A stretch of 24,898 nucleotides of DNA from IMG/VR virus record IMGVR_UViG_3300042540_000798, positions 1 through 24,898 of that record; one strand, written 5' to 3'. Shown here piece after piece: positions 7,709-15,662 of the stretch. The notes under the pieces are model-generated. The model did no database searches. It had not been told where the DNA came from and worked only from the letters and a program-made list of their open reading frames with translations. The first letter of the stretch is position 1, and every line of letters begins with the position of its first letter. The DNA is from a virus. A program made the translations under genes and the position numbers.

Positions 7709-8340
7709 CAGGCGAGCCCCACGTTGTCAGGGTGGCGGAACGGCTGGAGCAGCTGTCGGGCCCGGGCTGGCATCGACGACGACACCCGCACCACGCCGTA
7801 TTCCGAGAAGCCCGCGACCATGAGCGGGGCGTCCTGCAGCTTCGCGAGTTCAGCGACGAGGATGCGTGTCGCCTGCTTCACCTCGGGCGGGACCGCCGGC
7901 CAGCCCCACGTGCCCGTGATGCGGATCAGACGCTCACGGCCCGACGCCGTCGGCGGCGACGGGAGCAGCGTTGAGGTGACGTTGCGCAGCTGCGTGTACG
8001 GCCACGTCCCCGGGGCCTGGCCCTGCACCGGTGCGAGCAGCTGGTACTGCGAACCGGTCAGGGTCGACTCGTACACGCCGTCGTCGTTGTTGTCGTAGGC
8101 GACGGACGTGACCGACACGAGGTCGTTGAACGCCCCGAACGTCACCGTGTAGCCGTCGGAGTCGACGTCGAACTCTCGGGCGTCGGCGGACGCCTGGTAG
8201 AAGTGCCGCCCGCAGTGCCGGTCGACCATCCGCGACGCAGCAGTCACCACGTCCTCGAGCTCGTAGGTGTCCCGGGATTCGTTGCGGCCGACGTAGCTGA
8301 CCGCCTCCTCGATCGTGAGGTACCCGTTGGAGATGGTCAT
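7708..8340 (-). CDS. Head-tail connector (adaptor) protein
   Basis: The 210-aa product starts at the ATG at 8340 within an ATGA overlap. The N-terminus (YLTIEEAVSYVGRNESRDTY then ELEDVVTAASRMVDRHCGRH) matches the helical DNA-packaging/connector family that binds below the portal (HK97 gp6-like). The middle has a beta insertion (REFDVDSDGYTVTFGAFNDL). The C-terminus has WGWPAVPPEVKQATRILVAE, which is typical of this family. Its place at the head of the connector genes fits. Unusually, three sugar-transfer-type genes and a small gene separate it from the capsid gene. Confidence 0.85.
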   Translation of the reverse strand: MTISNGYLTIEEAVSYVGRNESRDTYELEDVVTAASRMVDRHCGRHFYQASADAREFDVDSDGYTVTFGAFNDLVSVTSVAYDNNDDGVYESTLTGSQYQLLAPVQGQAPGTWPYTQLRNVTSTLLPSPPTASGRERLIRITGTWGWPAVPPEVKQATRILVAELAKLQDAPLMVAGFSEYGVVRVSSSMPARARQLLQPFRHPDNVGLA

Positions 8341-8876
8341 CGTCTGTCGATCTCCTCGGGGCGAATCAGGTAGGCGACCTCGGGGGATGCCACGACGGCA
8401 CGCCCGTGGTCGACGAACCGGCGGAACAACTCGAAGTCCTCACCCTTGAACGTGAACGGGAACCCTGCGACGAACCCGCCGAGTGACCGCAGCACCGAGG
8501 TGCGCACCGTCATCGCGATCGTCGTGTTCGCGAACTCGGTGAGCCACCCGGGTCGGGGGATCGGGCCGAGCTGCGGGTGCCAGGCCGTGTGCAGGATCAG
8601 GTCGGCGTCTGCGTTCGCCTCGAGCACCCGTCGGTAGACGTCGGGGACGAGCTCGTCGTCGTCGTCGAGGAACCCGACGAACGTCGTGTCGACCAGGTCG
8701 AGGCCGGCGTTGCGGGCGAGGCCGGCCGCACCGAACTGGCCGTGGACTTCGGCTGGCACCTTGGGGCAGTCGTCGGCGACACGGATGACACGCTGGGCGC
8801 ATCGACACGCCGACCGGTCGGCGCGCTCCAAGGTGTCCCGGCCGATGGTCGGGATGACGATCGACAGCGACGTCAT
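8337..8876 (-). CDS. Glycosyltransferase family 2-like (GT-A)
   Basis: The 179-aa product starts at the ATG at 8876, sharing one base with the upstream stop. An in-frame start 8 codons earlier would run into the previous gene and is less likely. The sequence shows GT2 hallmarks: MTSLSIVIPTIGRDTL at the N-terminus, GLARNAGLDL (52-61), the metal-binding acidic run FLDDDDELVPD (69-79), and a C-terminal FKGEDFELFRRFV (143-155) that supplies the GED motif. It is compact, lacking the membrane segment of processive GT2 enzymes, so it is likely a soluble transferase using a nucleotide sugar. The substrate is unknown. Confidence 0.85.
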   Translation of the reverse strand: MTSLSIVIPTIGRDTLERADRSACRCAQRVIRVADDCPKVPAEVHGQFGAAGLARNAGLDLVDTTFVGFLDDDDELVPDVYRRVLEANADADLILHTAWHPQLGPIPRPGWLTEFANTTIAMTVRTSVLRSLGGFVAGFPFTFKGEDFELFRRFVDHGRAVVASPEVAYLIRPEEIDRR

Positions 8877-9709
8877 CAGCCGGTCACCGGTGGACGCCAA
8901 AAGAAGATGGCCGGCAGCAGGGCCAGCGGCAGCCAGCGCTCAGGGATCACGCTGCACGCTGCGAGCGCTACCACAGGCGCAGCTGGCGGCTGGTACACCC
9001 TCACCGTGTCGGTCGCCACGAGCAGCGCTGCGTAGCCGACTGCGAGCGCCGCCACGAGCTGCCACGACGGCTTCAGGAGTGCCGCAACGCCCACCGACCA
9101 CGGTGCCACCATGAGCCAGAAGTTTCGCCAGCCACCGGCCTGCGCACGATGCTCGAACGCTGAGCGGACCGGATGGTCGTGCACTCGGCGCAGCAGCGGC
9201 GTCGCGGTGATCGGGTCGATCTGCGGTCGGCGCACGAAGTAGGCGATCAGCGCCAGCGGCAGGACGACCAGCGGCCACGGTGACCACACCCACAGTGCGA
9301 TCCACACCGGAGCCTGTTCCTTGATCCCGACGGCCCAGACAGCGAACACGAGCGCCAGCAGCCAGTTGCCATGCACGAAGCAGGCAGCCGACGCCGCCGA
9401 CATCGCCATCGCCGGCAGGTCGACGCCGACCGGCCACGTCGAGTGCGGCTGCATCACGCCAGGCAGCGCCAGCACGAGCACCGCAGCGGCGACTGACACC
9501 GGCCACGAGGCGTCCATGCCACGCGCCCACAGTGCGACGGACACGCCGAGCACCGGCCACGAGAGCGCCCACACGACCCACCAGGCTGCGAGGTCGCTGC
9601 CACAGACCGACGGCAGAAGCCACCGGACGTTGAACGGGAACGCCACCGGCTTGCCGTCACCGGCCAGCAGGTAGCGGGCGGCGTCGGGACCGGGTCGAAC
9701 GGCGATCAC
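8876..9709 (-). CDS. Polytopic membrane protein, GT-C glycosyltransferase-like
   Basis: The 277-aa product starts at a GTG in a GTGA overlap. I count about eight hydrophobic segments between residues 40 and 271. The N-terminus (RPGPDAARYLLAGDGKPVAF, then NVRWLLP) resembles the first extracytoplasmic loop of lipid-linked-sugar GT-C enzymes, where an Asp acts near a Tyr. Further on there are a KEQA motif after a TM segment (130-133) and TDTVRVYQPPAAPVV (233-247), also GT-C-like. No hydrophobic helix precedes the Asp loop, unlike most GT-C enzymes. Flanking glycosyltransferases suggest it uses or moves a lipid-linked sugar in the host membrane. This function is an inference; a flippase or other transporter is possible. 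Confidence 0.6.
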   Translation of the reverse strand: MIAVRPGPDAARYLLAGDGKPVAFPFNVRWLLPSVCGSDLAAWWVVWALSWPVLGVSVALWARGMDASWPVSVAAAVLVLALPGVMQPHSTWPVGVDLPAMAMSAASAACFVHGNWLLALVFAVWAVGIKEQAPVWIALWVWSPWPLVVLPLALIAYFVRRPQIDPITATPLLRRVHDHPVRSAFEHRAQAGGWRNFWLMVAPWSVGVAALLKPSWQLVAALAVGYAALLVATDTVRVYQPPAAPVVALAACSVIPERWLPLALLPAIFFWRPPVTG

Positions 9710-10461
9710 GCTGCGAGCCCTCGCAGCGCCATCATCGCCTGTTGCAGGTCGTAGGTCTCCTCGTCGAGGAAGACAGCGCCCTTGTCGTGGGTGGTCTTCA
9801 CGCTGGTGTCGACGTGGATCGAGGCGCCAGCGGCCCTCGCCCTGATGCAGAACGACAGGTCCTCGCCGAAGTCAGTCCGACCCGTTGAACCCTTGGCGAT
9901 CGACACCTGGTCGAACGGTCTGCCCGGTGACTCCCGTGTGATCTTCTCCAGCACCGAACGGTGGATCAGGATGCAAGCCGCGCCCGTGGCGTCGACCTCA
10001 ACGAGCTGGTCTCGCGGATAGTCGAAGACTGGCACGAACCCGACTTCCGTTTCGGTCTCGTACATCCGATAGATCGTCGGGCACATCCGGTAGCGGCGGG
10101 CGTACATGGCCCCGATGCCGTCGGACTTCTGCGCGAACGCCAACCCGCCGACGATCGGCCGGTCAATCGCATCGGCCGCATCGAGCAGTCGCTCGACGGT
10201 GTCGGGAGCGAAGCCCATGTCGGCGTCGATCATCAGGAGCCAGCCAGCTTCCTGCTGATTGAGCAGCATCGACGCCAGCGTGTTGCGTCCAGCATTGATG
10301 TGTGCCGCCCCCGTCTCCTTCGGTGCTACCCCGTAGGCGTGAGACACGATGTGTTGTCCGTGGGCTGCGTCGTAGAACATCAGCTCCCGCAGTGAAGCTG
10401 CGAAGCAATGCTGCTCGTGTCCCGGGTGGAGGTAGCCGAGCATCACCTTCTGGTGCTTCAC
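9706..10461 (-). CDS. Glycosyltransferase-like protein (GT-A, DXD)
   Basis: The 251-aa product starts at a GTG at 10461 in a GTGA overlap with the small head gene. Key features are an N-terminal ARNxL-like region (HINAGRNTLASMLLNQQEAG, residues 54-73), a strand ending in WLLMIDADMGFAPD with the DXD motif D79-A-D81, and DRPIVGGLAF (100-109). Further on are VEVDATGAACILIHRSVLEK (154-173) and DFGEDLSFCIRARAAG (197-212), where an acidic pair follows Gly as in GT2-type folds, and H225 near the end. It is probably a soluble nucleotide-sugar transferase. It is the first gene of the three-gene sugar-transfer block, close downstream of capsid. Confidence 0.8.
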   Translation of the reverse strand: MKHQKVMLGYLHPGHEQHCFAASLRELMFYDAAHGQHIVSHAYGVAPKETGAAHINAGRNTLASMLLNQQEAGWLLMIDADMGFAPDTVERLLDAADAIDRPIVGGLAFAQKSDGIGAMYARRYRMCPTIYRMYETETEVGFVPVFDYPRDQLVEVDATGAACILIHRSVLEKITRESPGRPFDQVSIAKGSTGRTDFGEDLSFCIRARAAGASIHVDTSVKTTHDKGAVFLDEETYDLQQAMMALRGLAA

Positions 10462-10649
10462 GACGGCCTCTGGCGAGTCTGGCGGCGCTCACCCGGACGG
10501 GCGGTCGCCTGCTCGACGCCGGAGCTGAACAGGTCCGGAAACGCACGCACGACCGGGTCGTCGGCGTCGAAGGCCTCGTCCTCACGCACGACCAAAGGGA
10601 CGCCATTGTGAGTGACGATGCAGGTACGGGACGCGTGCACCTTTCGCAC
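10458..10649 (-). CDS. Small head-region protein, 63 aa
   Basis: The start is a GTG at 10649 with AGGAG 7 nt upstream. The first 43 residues (MRKVHASRTCIVTHNGVPLV, then VREDEAFDADDPVVRAFPDL) match a short protein often encoded just after the capsid gene in actinophages: a small beta-rich domain with a DADDPVV motif. The C-terminal tail is Arg/Gln-rich and looks disordered. A role in head assembly or decoration is possible but not shown. It follows the hairpin-containing gap after the capsid gene and overlaps the glycosyltransferase start by 4 nt. Confidence 0.75.
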   Translation of the reverse strand: MRKVHASRTCIVTHNGVPLVVREDEAFDADDPVVRAFPDLFSSGVEQATARPGERRQTRQRPS

Positions 10650-10684
10650 GGCAGACTCCTCTCGCGGCAGGCAAGGTGGCAGGC

Positions 10685-10725
10685 GTGAGGGACGGGCGGA
10701 GCCTGCCAGGCCGCCCGCCCCTCAC
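10685..10725 (-). terminator. Strong hairpin after the capsid gene
   Basis: A 15-bp stem (10685-10699 with 10711-10725) closes an 11-nt loop. The one non-Watson-Crick position (10692/10718) is A-C on the plus strand but G-U in the minus-strand transcript, which supports action as minus-strand RNA. No T-run follows, so it may be a partial terminator, attenuator or mRNA-stabilising structure that lowers expression downstream of the capsid gene. Confidence 0.6.
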
Positions 10726-10735
10726 GGTCGAACTC

Positions 10736-10757
10736 GACCTCGGATCAGGCCGAGGTC
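10736..10757 (-). terminator. Hairpin overlapping the capsid stop codon
   Basis: A perfect 8-bp inverted repeat (GACCTCGG / CCGAGGTC on the minus strand) has a 6-nt loop, CCTGAT, that contains the capsid TGA. It lies 10 nt before the larger hairpin, so two stem-loops stand in tandem at the end of the capsid gene. It could act as part of a terminator or protect the 3' end of the capsid message. Confidence 0.5.
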
Positions 10758-12169
10758 TTGTCCTGGAGCAGCCGGAACGCGCCGTCGACCACCGAGTCGG
10801 CACCGGTCCGCCAGTAGGCGTACCAGCCGCGCCGGCCGTCGGGGAGGTTGTTCGACGTGTTGAACAGCTGCGGGATGTACTCGACGGCGAAGCTGCCGGG
10901 CTTGTCGACGATGACGTAGTTCGAGAAGTCACCGAAGATGACCTCGTTGTCCTTCACCGTGGTGCTGGAGGCGCTGGGAGCGTCGTCCGACTCGACGACC
11001 GGGCGGCCGTAGAGCTGGGTGGCGGTGCCCTGCGTCAGCTCGGTGGTGAACTTGTTGGACACCGCGGAACCGAGGTTCTGGATCGCGAGCGCCCAGATCG
11101 GGTGCATCAGCCAGGACGCCCTGCTCCGGAACCGCACCGGCACGGACCGGTACATCTCGTCGAGGTCTTCCTTGTTGATCTGCGCCGCGGTGTCGCTCAC
11201 GATCTCCGAACCGGCAGCCGCGTCGAGCGCCGTGAAGATGCCCGTCGGCTGGTCGGTGCCGGTGCCCGTCGCGTGGGCTGCGCCCTCGAGGCGGTCACGG
11301 GCGTCGGCGAACATGCCGAGGATCTCGGTCTGGAGACCGGCGATGTCCTCGGCCGCCTCGATCGACGCCATCACGAACGCCTGCGCCTTGTGCACCGGGA
11401 TGCTCGGCTGGGCGAACGTCGGGGAGTCGTCCGAGACCTCGGTCAGCTGGGCGTCGAAGCTGGCGGTGACGCCGGCCGACGTGATGCCCTGCCACGAGGT
11501 GTCACCCGGACGGGTGAGGGTGACGACGCGGGAGATCGCCCGGATCGCGTTGGAGCTGCCGTCGTTCGACAGGATCACCGTCGGGTCCAGGTGCGTCGGC
11601 ACGAGGAAGTTCCCGTTGGCGTTCGTGACGGTCGACAGAGCGGTGCGCTCCTCCGGGGTCAGCTGGAACTCGCGACCGGTGACGACCTTGCCCCACGCCG
11701 ACTCGTAGACGTCGGAGGACCGGACGATCAGCGACCGAGCCCAGTCGGTGTCACCGCGGTGGCGCAGCACGAGCTTGCGGACGTGCGCCATGTCCTCGGG
11801 GCGATCGACCTTCGGCTCGAGGCTGCGGGTGACGGCGTCGGCGACCTGCTGCGGGGTGGCGCCACGGTCGACGAGCACGTCGGAGGGCTCGGGCTTGGAG
11901 ATCACCTGCAGCGACGGGCGGCTGGCGCGCTCGGCGGTCCGCTCCTCGATGGCGACCAGCTCGGCCTCGCGAGCGTCGAGCGCGGACAGCTTCCCGTCCA
12001 GCTCCACGACCTCGGCCTGGCGGGCGGCGATCTCGGCGTCGTCCTCGGTGCTCAGGGATCGGGTCTCGTCGAGGGCGGCGGTGGCGACGGCCTCCATCGC
12101 CTCGACGGCGGCGGTGCGCTGCTCCTCGAGCTTCTCGCGCTCGGCGCGCAGCAGTTCCAGTGCCTTCAT
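10745..12169 (-). CDS. HK97-fold major capsid protein with N-terminal scaffold (delta) domain
   Basis: The 474-aa product starts at the ATG at 12169, with AGAGG about 8 nt upstream. Residues 1 to about 75 are a charged coiled coil (RAEREKLEEQRTAAVEAMEA), the usual scaffold/delta domain removed by the prohead protease. The rest has HK97 capsid features: VTNANGNFLVPTHLDPTVIL (start of the mature fold), SWLMHPIWALAIQNLG, YGRPVVESDDAP and VIFGDFSNYVIVDKPGSFAV. The gene lies 11 nt after the protease gene and is followed by tandem hairpins, consistent with independent high expression. The cleavage site cannot be placed exactly. Confidence 0.95.
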   Translation of the reverse strand: MKALELLRAEREKLEEQRTAAVEAMEAVATAALDETRSLSTEDDAEIAARQAEVVELDGKLSALDAREAELVAIEERTAERASRPSLQVISKPEPSDVLVDRGATPQQVADAVTRSLEPKVDRPEDMAHVRKLVLRHRGDTDWARSLIVRSSDVYESAWGKVVTGREFQLTPEERTALSTVTNANGNFLVPTHLDPTVILSNDGSSNAIRAISRVVTLTRPGDTSWQGITSAGVTASFDAQLTEVSDDSPTFAQPSIPVHKAQAFVMASIEAAEDIAGLQTEILGMFADARDRLEGAAHATGTGTDQPTGIFTALDAAAGSEIVSDTAAQINKEDLDEMYRSVPVRFRSRASWLMHPIWALAIQNLGSAVSNKFTTELTQGTATQLYGRPVVESDDAPSASSTTVKDNEVIFGDFSNYVIVDKPGSFAVEYIPQLFNTSNNLPDGRRGWYAYWRTGADSVVDGAFRLLQDKTSA

Positions 12170-12180
12170 GTCAGTACCTC

Positions 12181-12876
12181 TCAGTGTCGTGGCCGCACGC
12201 GAAGGGCGTGGGCCAGGGCGAGTACGGCGCGCGGGTCGCGGCCGTTGGGACCCGAGGTGTCCTCACGGACGGCGTCGGGGGTTGGCGTCGAGGTGTCCAG
12301 GTGGACGGCGTCGACGCCGAGTTCTGCGAGCAGCGCCTGGCGCTGCGTGTCGTCGAGTCCGGCGAGCAGTGAACGCACGCCGACCGAAGTGGCCTCGTAG
12401 GCAGGGAACACGACGGGTCCGAGCTCGAACAGCGACAGCTCCCGGATGGTGCGCAGCGGCGTGTCGCGAGTCTCGTCCCAGCTCTCCCGGGTCACACGGA
12501 ACCGGAACGACATGCCGTCGATCGCGCCGCCGGCGATGGCCTGACGGATCGGCTCGACCCGGGGGTTGTCGAACATCGTGGCTCGCACGAACAGGCCGTG
12601 GTCGTCCTCACGGATCGACTCGATCGCAGCGATCGGCACCGAGCCCGTGGCGATGTCGTGGCCGTGGTCGAACTGCATGACCGGCTTGCGTTCGCTCAGC
12701 GTCTTCGTGAACGCACCCCGGGAGATCTGCTCGTCGAACAGTCCCTCCCACGAGTCGATGCGGGTCGGAGTGTCGAACACGGCGGCGTACCCCTCGAGGG
12801 TGAAGCCGTTGTCGTCGGTGGCCCGGGTTGTGAAGGGTGCGGCCCGGGTGACCAGGGCCTTCGGTGCGTCAGGCAT
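12181..12876 (-). CDS. Prohead protease (HK97 / U35 family)
   Basis: The 231-aa product starts at the ATG at 12876, overlapping the portal gene by 8 nt, with GGAGG 6 nt upstream inside the portal coding region. The sequence has the family core: FTLEGYAAVFDTPTRIDSWE, FDEQISRGAFTKTL, MQFDHGHDIATGSV with the candidate catalytic His (H71), AIDGMSFRFRV with Ser (S123), and RELSLFELGPVVFPAYEAT with the acidic residue (E151). It cleaves scaffold domains during head maturation. The C-terminal ~60 residues (after VRSLLAGLDD) look like a tail that is usually self-cleaved. Confidence 0.93.
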   Translation of the reverse strand: MPDAPKALVTRAAPFTTRATDDNGFTLEGYAAVFDTPTRIDSWEGLFDEQISRGAFTKTLSERKPVMQFDHGHDIATGSVPIAAIESIREDDHGLFVRATMFDNPRVEPIRQAIAGGAIDGMSFRFRVTRESWDETRDTPLRTIRELSLFELGPVVFPAYEATSVGVRSLLAGLDDTQRQALLAELGVDAVHLDTSTPTPDAVREDTSGPNGRDPRAVLALAHALRVRPRH

Positions 12877-14101
12877 TGGGAGCCTCCGGGATGATGTCGG
12901 GTGAGTCGTCCGGCGAGCTGTCAGGGTCGTCGCCGCTGACGGGGAACGCTCGGTACGGCGGCCAGAGGTACTGGTCGCCCGACTCGATGGGTGCTTCGTC
13001 TTCCAGGGCCCGGACCTCGTTGACGCTCATCCAGCCGTTCCGCAGCGCGGTCTGGTAGGCGGTGAAGCGACCGTCGGTGTCGGAGCGGAGGAACGCCGCC
13101 CGGTTGAACCGAGCGAACTGCGGACGTGGCAGCAGACGGGTCAGCGCCTTCTCGATGCGGACCAGGTGGCCTTCGAGCGAGTGCTTCAGGTAGGCGAGGT
13201 CGGCTTGGCTGACGTTGGCGTAGGTGACGGACTGACCGGACGTGGCGGCGTAGACCATCGACGGAGGTACCCGCCAGAATCGGCACGCCTCCTCGGTGGT
13301 GAAGCGCATCAGGTCGATGAACTGCGAGTCGTTCGGGTCGACCATCAACGGCTCGAAGCTCAGGCCGGAACCGACGACCATCGGCTCGCGGTTGCCGCGC
13401 ACGGCGTTCAGGAACGAACGCTTGATGCCCTGCGCCTGCTCCTGAGTCAGCTCCTGGTCCGAGCGGATCAGGCCGCCGGGGTGGCCGCCGTCGCCGAAGA
13501 ACCTGCTGCCGAAATCGCGCGCTGCGACCGCGGCGCCAATCGTCGAGCGGGCCCGCTGCACGGGGGAGTCGGCGAACGGGCTGCCGGGGCGGACGAACCT
13601 GCCGGGCAGGTGCCACAGGTCGCCGAAGGGCCACAGCTGACGGTCGACGTTCTTCACCGTCACCGTCGGGATGCCGTCGACGACCCGACGGTTCAGCACC
13701 TCGTCACAGTCGACCAGCTCGATCGACGTGGGCAGACCGTTCGCCGAGAACCCGAGGATCTCGCCGAACGCGTTGCCGTCGGTCAACAGCGCGAACATCA
13801 GCTGGTACAGCCACACGTCCTGGTCGACCAGCGGCGACGGCTCCCGGATCACGGACGGTGCCGGCGTCACCGGGATGCGCTGTGATCCCGACTGACGGAC
13901 AGCGTCGAGCGGAAGCGCCGAAACCGACGAGGCGAGCGTGTCGATGCAGGCGGAGCTCGCGGCGTGCGTCAACGCCGTCGACGTCGACACCGGCACCGGG
14001 CTGTAGGCCGACAGGCTGTCGGTCCACAGGTGGGCGTAACGCCCGAGGCTGATCGTCGAACGCTCCTCGCTGGGAGTCGTCGCACGTCGGAACAGTCCCA
14101 T
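12869..14101 (-). CDS. HK97-type portal protein
   Basis: The chosen start is the ATG at 14101 (MGLFRR), which shares one base with the stop of the tiny membrane gene. It gives 410 aa, the usual length for HK97 portals. Family features include SSACIDTLASSVSALPLDAV, LLTDGNAFGEILGFSANGLP, FGDLWHLPGRFVRPGSPF, GGLIRSDQELTQEQAQGIK, FTTEEACRFWRVPPSMVY and GWMSVNEVRALEDEAPIESG near the end. The C-terminus is acidic and Pro/Ser-rich (DDPDSSPDDSPDIIPEAPNA), probably disordered. Portals form the dodecameric DNA channel and terminase docking site. Confidence 0.95.
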   Translation of the reverse strand: MGLFRRATTPSEERSTISLGRYAHLWTDSLSAYSPVPVSTSTALTHAASSACIDTLASSVSALPLDAVRQSGSQRIPVTPAPSVIREPSPLVDQDVWLYQLMFALLTDGNAFGEILGFSANGLPTSIELVDCDEVLNRRVVDGIPTVTVKNVDRQLWPFGDLWHLPGRFVRPGSPFADSPVQRARSTIGAAVAARDFGSRFFGDGGHPGGLIRSDQELTQEQAQGIKRSFLNAVRGNREPMVVGSGLSFEPLMVDPNDSQFIDLMRFTTEEACRFWRVPPSMVYAATSGQSVTYANVSQADLAYLKHSLEGHLVRIEKALTRLLPRPQFARFNRAAFLRSDTDGRFTAYQTALRNGWMSVNEVRALEDEAPIESGDQYLWPPYRAFPVSGDDPDSSPDDSPDIIPEAPNA

Positions 14102-14238
14102 CAGTCCTCCAGGACCCAACCGACAGCGAACATGGCGACACCGGCGACGACGAGGCCGAGAGGCAGCGAGACGAGGAACGCAGCGCTCGACACGGCCACG
14201 AGACCGGCAAGCTCGAGCAGCGTGGACAGCAGCTTCAC
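14101..14238 (-). CDS. Tiny two-TM membrane protein between terminase and portal
   Basis: A 45-aa frame starts at a GTG at 14238, with GGGGA 5 nt upstream and 11 nt after the terminase stop. Its TGA shares one base with the portal ATG. It reads VKLLSTLLELAGLVAVSSAA, then FLVSLPLGLVVAGVAMFAVG and WVLED. That is two hydrophobic segments (about 8-22 and 26-42) with a Ser-Leu-Pro turn and a short acidic tail. Short hydrophobic genes occur at this place in other actinophages. A holin-like or membrane-anchoring role would be a guess. Confidence 0.65.
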   Translation of the reverse strand: MKLLSTLLELAGLVAVSSAAFLVSLPLGLVVAGVAMFAVGWVLED

Positions 14239-14249
14239 CAGGTCCCCGA

Positions 14250-15662
14250 TCAGTAGGCGAACACCGGGCCGGGCGACTCGGGCTCCTCGCGTTCCAGCAC
14301 CGTCGCCCCCCACAGGGCGAGCGTCACCGCCACCAGCGGTGAGATGTCGACCGTCGACGACGACCTCGACCACGCCCACGCGTCGCCGAGCTTGCGGACC
14401 GCAGCGCCAGCCACGGCGGCGTCGAGGTCGGGTTGCGACGAGTGGCGCACCTGACGGTTCGTCACTGCGTCGAAGATGCGCCCGCACGCCGCAGCCATCT
14501 GACGTCCACTGGTGCGAACGACGCGCACCCCGGCCGCCTCCAGCTCCGGGACCAGCGACGACGCCGGACCGGCGTCGTCGATCACGAACGCGACCGGCGT
14601 GTGGGCGTCCCACATGCGGATGCACTCTGCGACGATCCACTCGGTGCCCGACTGGCGGGCAGCGATCTCGAACGTCGAACCGTCGCACACGCCGATCGTG
14701 CCGACCGTCCGATCAGGCGACACGTCGACTGCGAAGGTCAGATCCTCGCCGTCCGGTGAACTCTGACCAGCGCACGCCGCCCAGCTCCTCGCCGGGATCT
14801 TGCTGGCGAACGCGTTGGCCGTCCACCGGTTCAGGTAGGCCCGCTCGAACTCCGCCGGCTCCTTCGACGCCTGCTCCGCAGCGATCGCCGACTCAGGGAT
14901 CGTGCGGCCCAGACTCGGGATGCACGACCACCAGGTCTGCGGGTCCGAGGGATCATCGTCGGCCGAAGCGGCCCACTCGAAGTACGCCAGCCCCGTCGTC
15001 ACGCCGTCGCGCACAGCGTCGCGGCCACGCTCAACCTTGGACAGCAGGTACGTCGAGCGGGACGTTCCCGCCGTCGAGATCACCCACATCTGCGGCTCCG
15101 GCCGCGTGATCATCGCCGGGCCGAAGCCCTGGTCGAGTCGGAAGTCCTCGAACTCCCAGCACTCGTCGATGACGCACAGGTCCAGGCTCTTGCCGTGGCC
15201 CGCCCGGTCGGTCGGTGCAACGACCTCGTGGAGGCTGCCGTTGCGCCAGCGCACCGCTTCCTCGCCGTTCGAGTAGCGGATCGTGTAGCCGGCCGAGTAG
15301 GGCGACGCCTCGAGCATCGGCACTTGGTCGTTCTTGAACTTCGCCCGGGCCGCTGCGCCGTCCTGCGCTGTGAAGATGATCCGCGCCCCCGGGTCGTGCA
15401 GCGCACGCCAGACCATGAGGCTCAGACTCAGCGTCGTCTTGCCGCACTGGCGGGGCACGGTGACCACCACCTCCCGGTGCACCAGCAGGCCGGTGTCGGG
15501 GTCGTACTCCAGCGCCGTGTCGACGACCTGTCGCTGCCACGGCATCAGCGGCGTGCCGAGGTGCTCGGCGACCGTTGCCACCTGGTCGCCCCAGGTCGGA
15601 CGATCAGTCCGACGGGTCGCGAACCGCGGCGGACAGCTCGGCAGCGAGGAGGTCGAAGGCAT
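14250..15662 (-). CDS. Terminase large subunit
   Basis: The 470-aa product starts at the ATG at 15662, with GGAGGG 8 nt upstream; a GTG at 15671 abuts that GGAGG and is a poor start. It overlaps the small terminase gene by 59 nt. The ATPase domain has the Walker-A-like VPRQCGKT (69-76), Walker B LCVIDE (162-167) and coupling motif STAGT (196-200). The nuclease half has acidic candidates at D313 (AVDVSPD), D362/D363 (VIDDAGP) and D439 (STVDISPLVA). It translocates and cuts DNA at the portal. The N-terminus PPRFATRRTDRPTWGDQVAT followed by LMPWQRQV is typical of actinophage terminases. Confidence 0.95.
   Translation of the reverse strand: MPSTSSLPSCPPRFATRRTDRPTWGDQVATVAEHLGTPLMPWQRQVVDTALEYDPDTGLLVHREVVVTVPRQCGKTTLSLSLMVWRALHDPGARIIFTAQDGAAARAKFKNDQVPMLEASPYSAGYTIRYSNGEEAVRWRNGSLHEVVAPTDRAGHGKSLDLCVIDECWEFEDFRLDQGFGPAMITRPEPQMWVISTAGTSRSTYLLSKVERGRDAVRDGVTTGLAYFEWAASADDDPSDPQTWWSCIPSLGRTIPESAIAAEQASKEPAEFERAYLNRWTANAFASKIPARSWAACAGQSSPDGEDLTFAVDVSPDRTVGTIGVCDGSTFEIAARQSGTEWIVAECIRMWDAHTPVAFVIDDAGPASSLVPELEAAGVRVVRTSGRQMAAACGRIFDAVTNRQVRHSSQPDLDAAVAGAAVRKLGDAWAWSRSSSTVDISPLVAVTLALWGATVLEREEPESPGPVFAY

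Noticed and set aside
10676-12400. A 574-codon plus-strand open frame
   Set aside because: It lies opposite the clear major capsid gene and is an Arg/Gly/Val-rich shadow typical of GC-rich DNA; no domain is recognisable.
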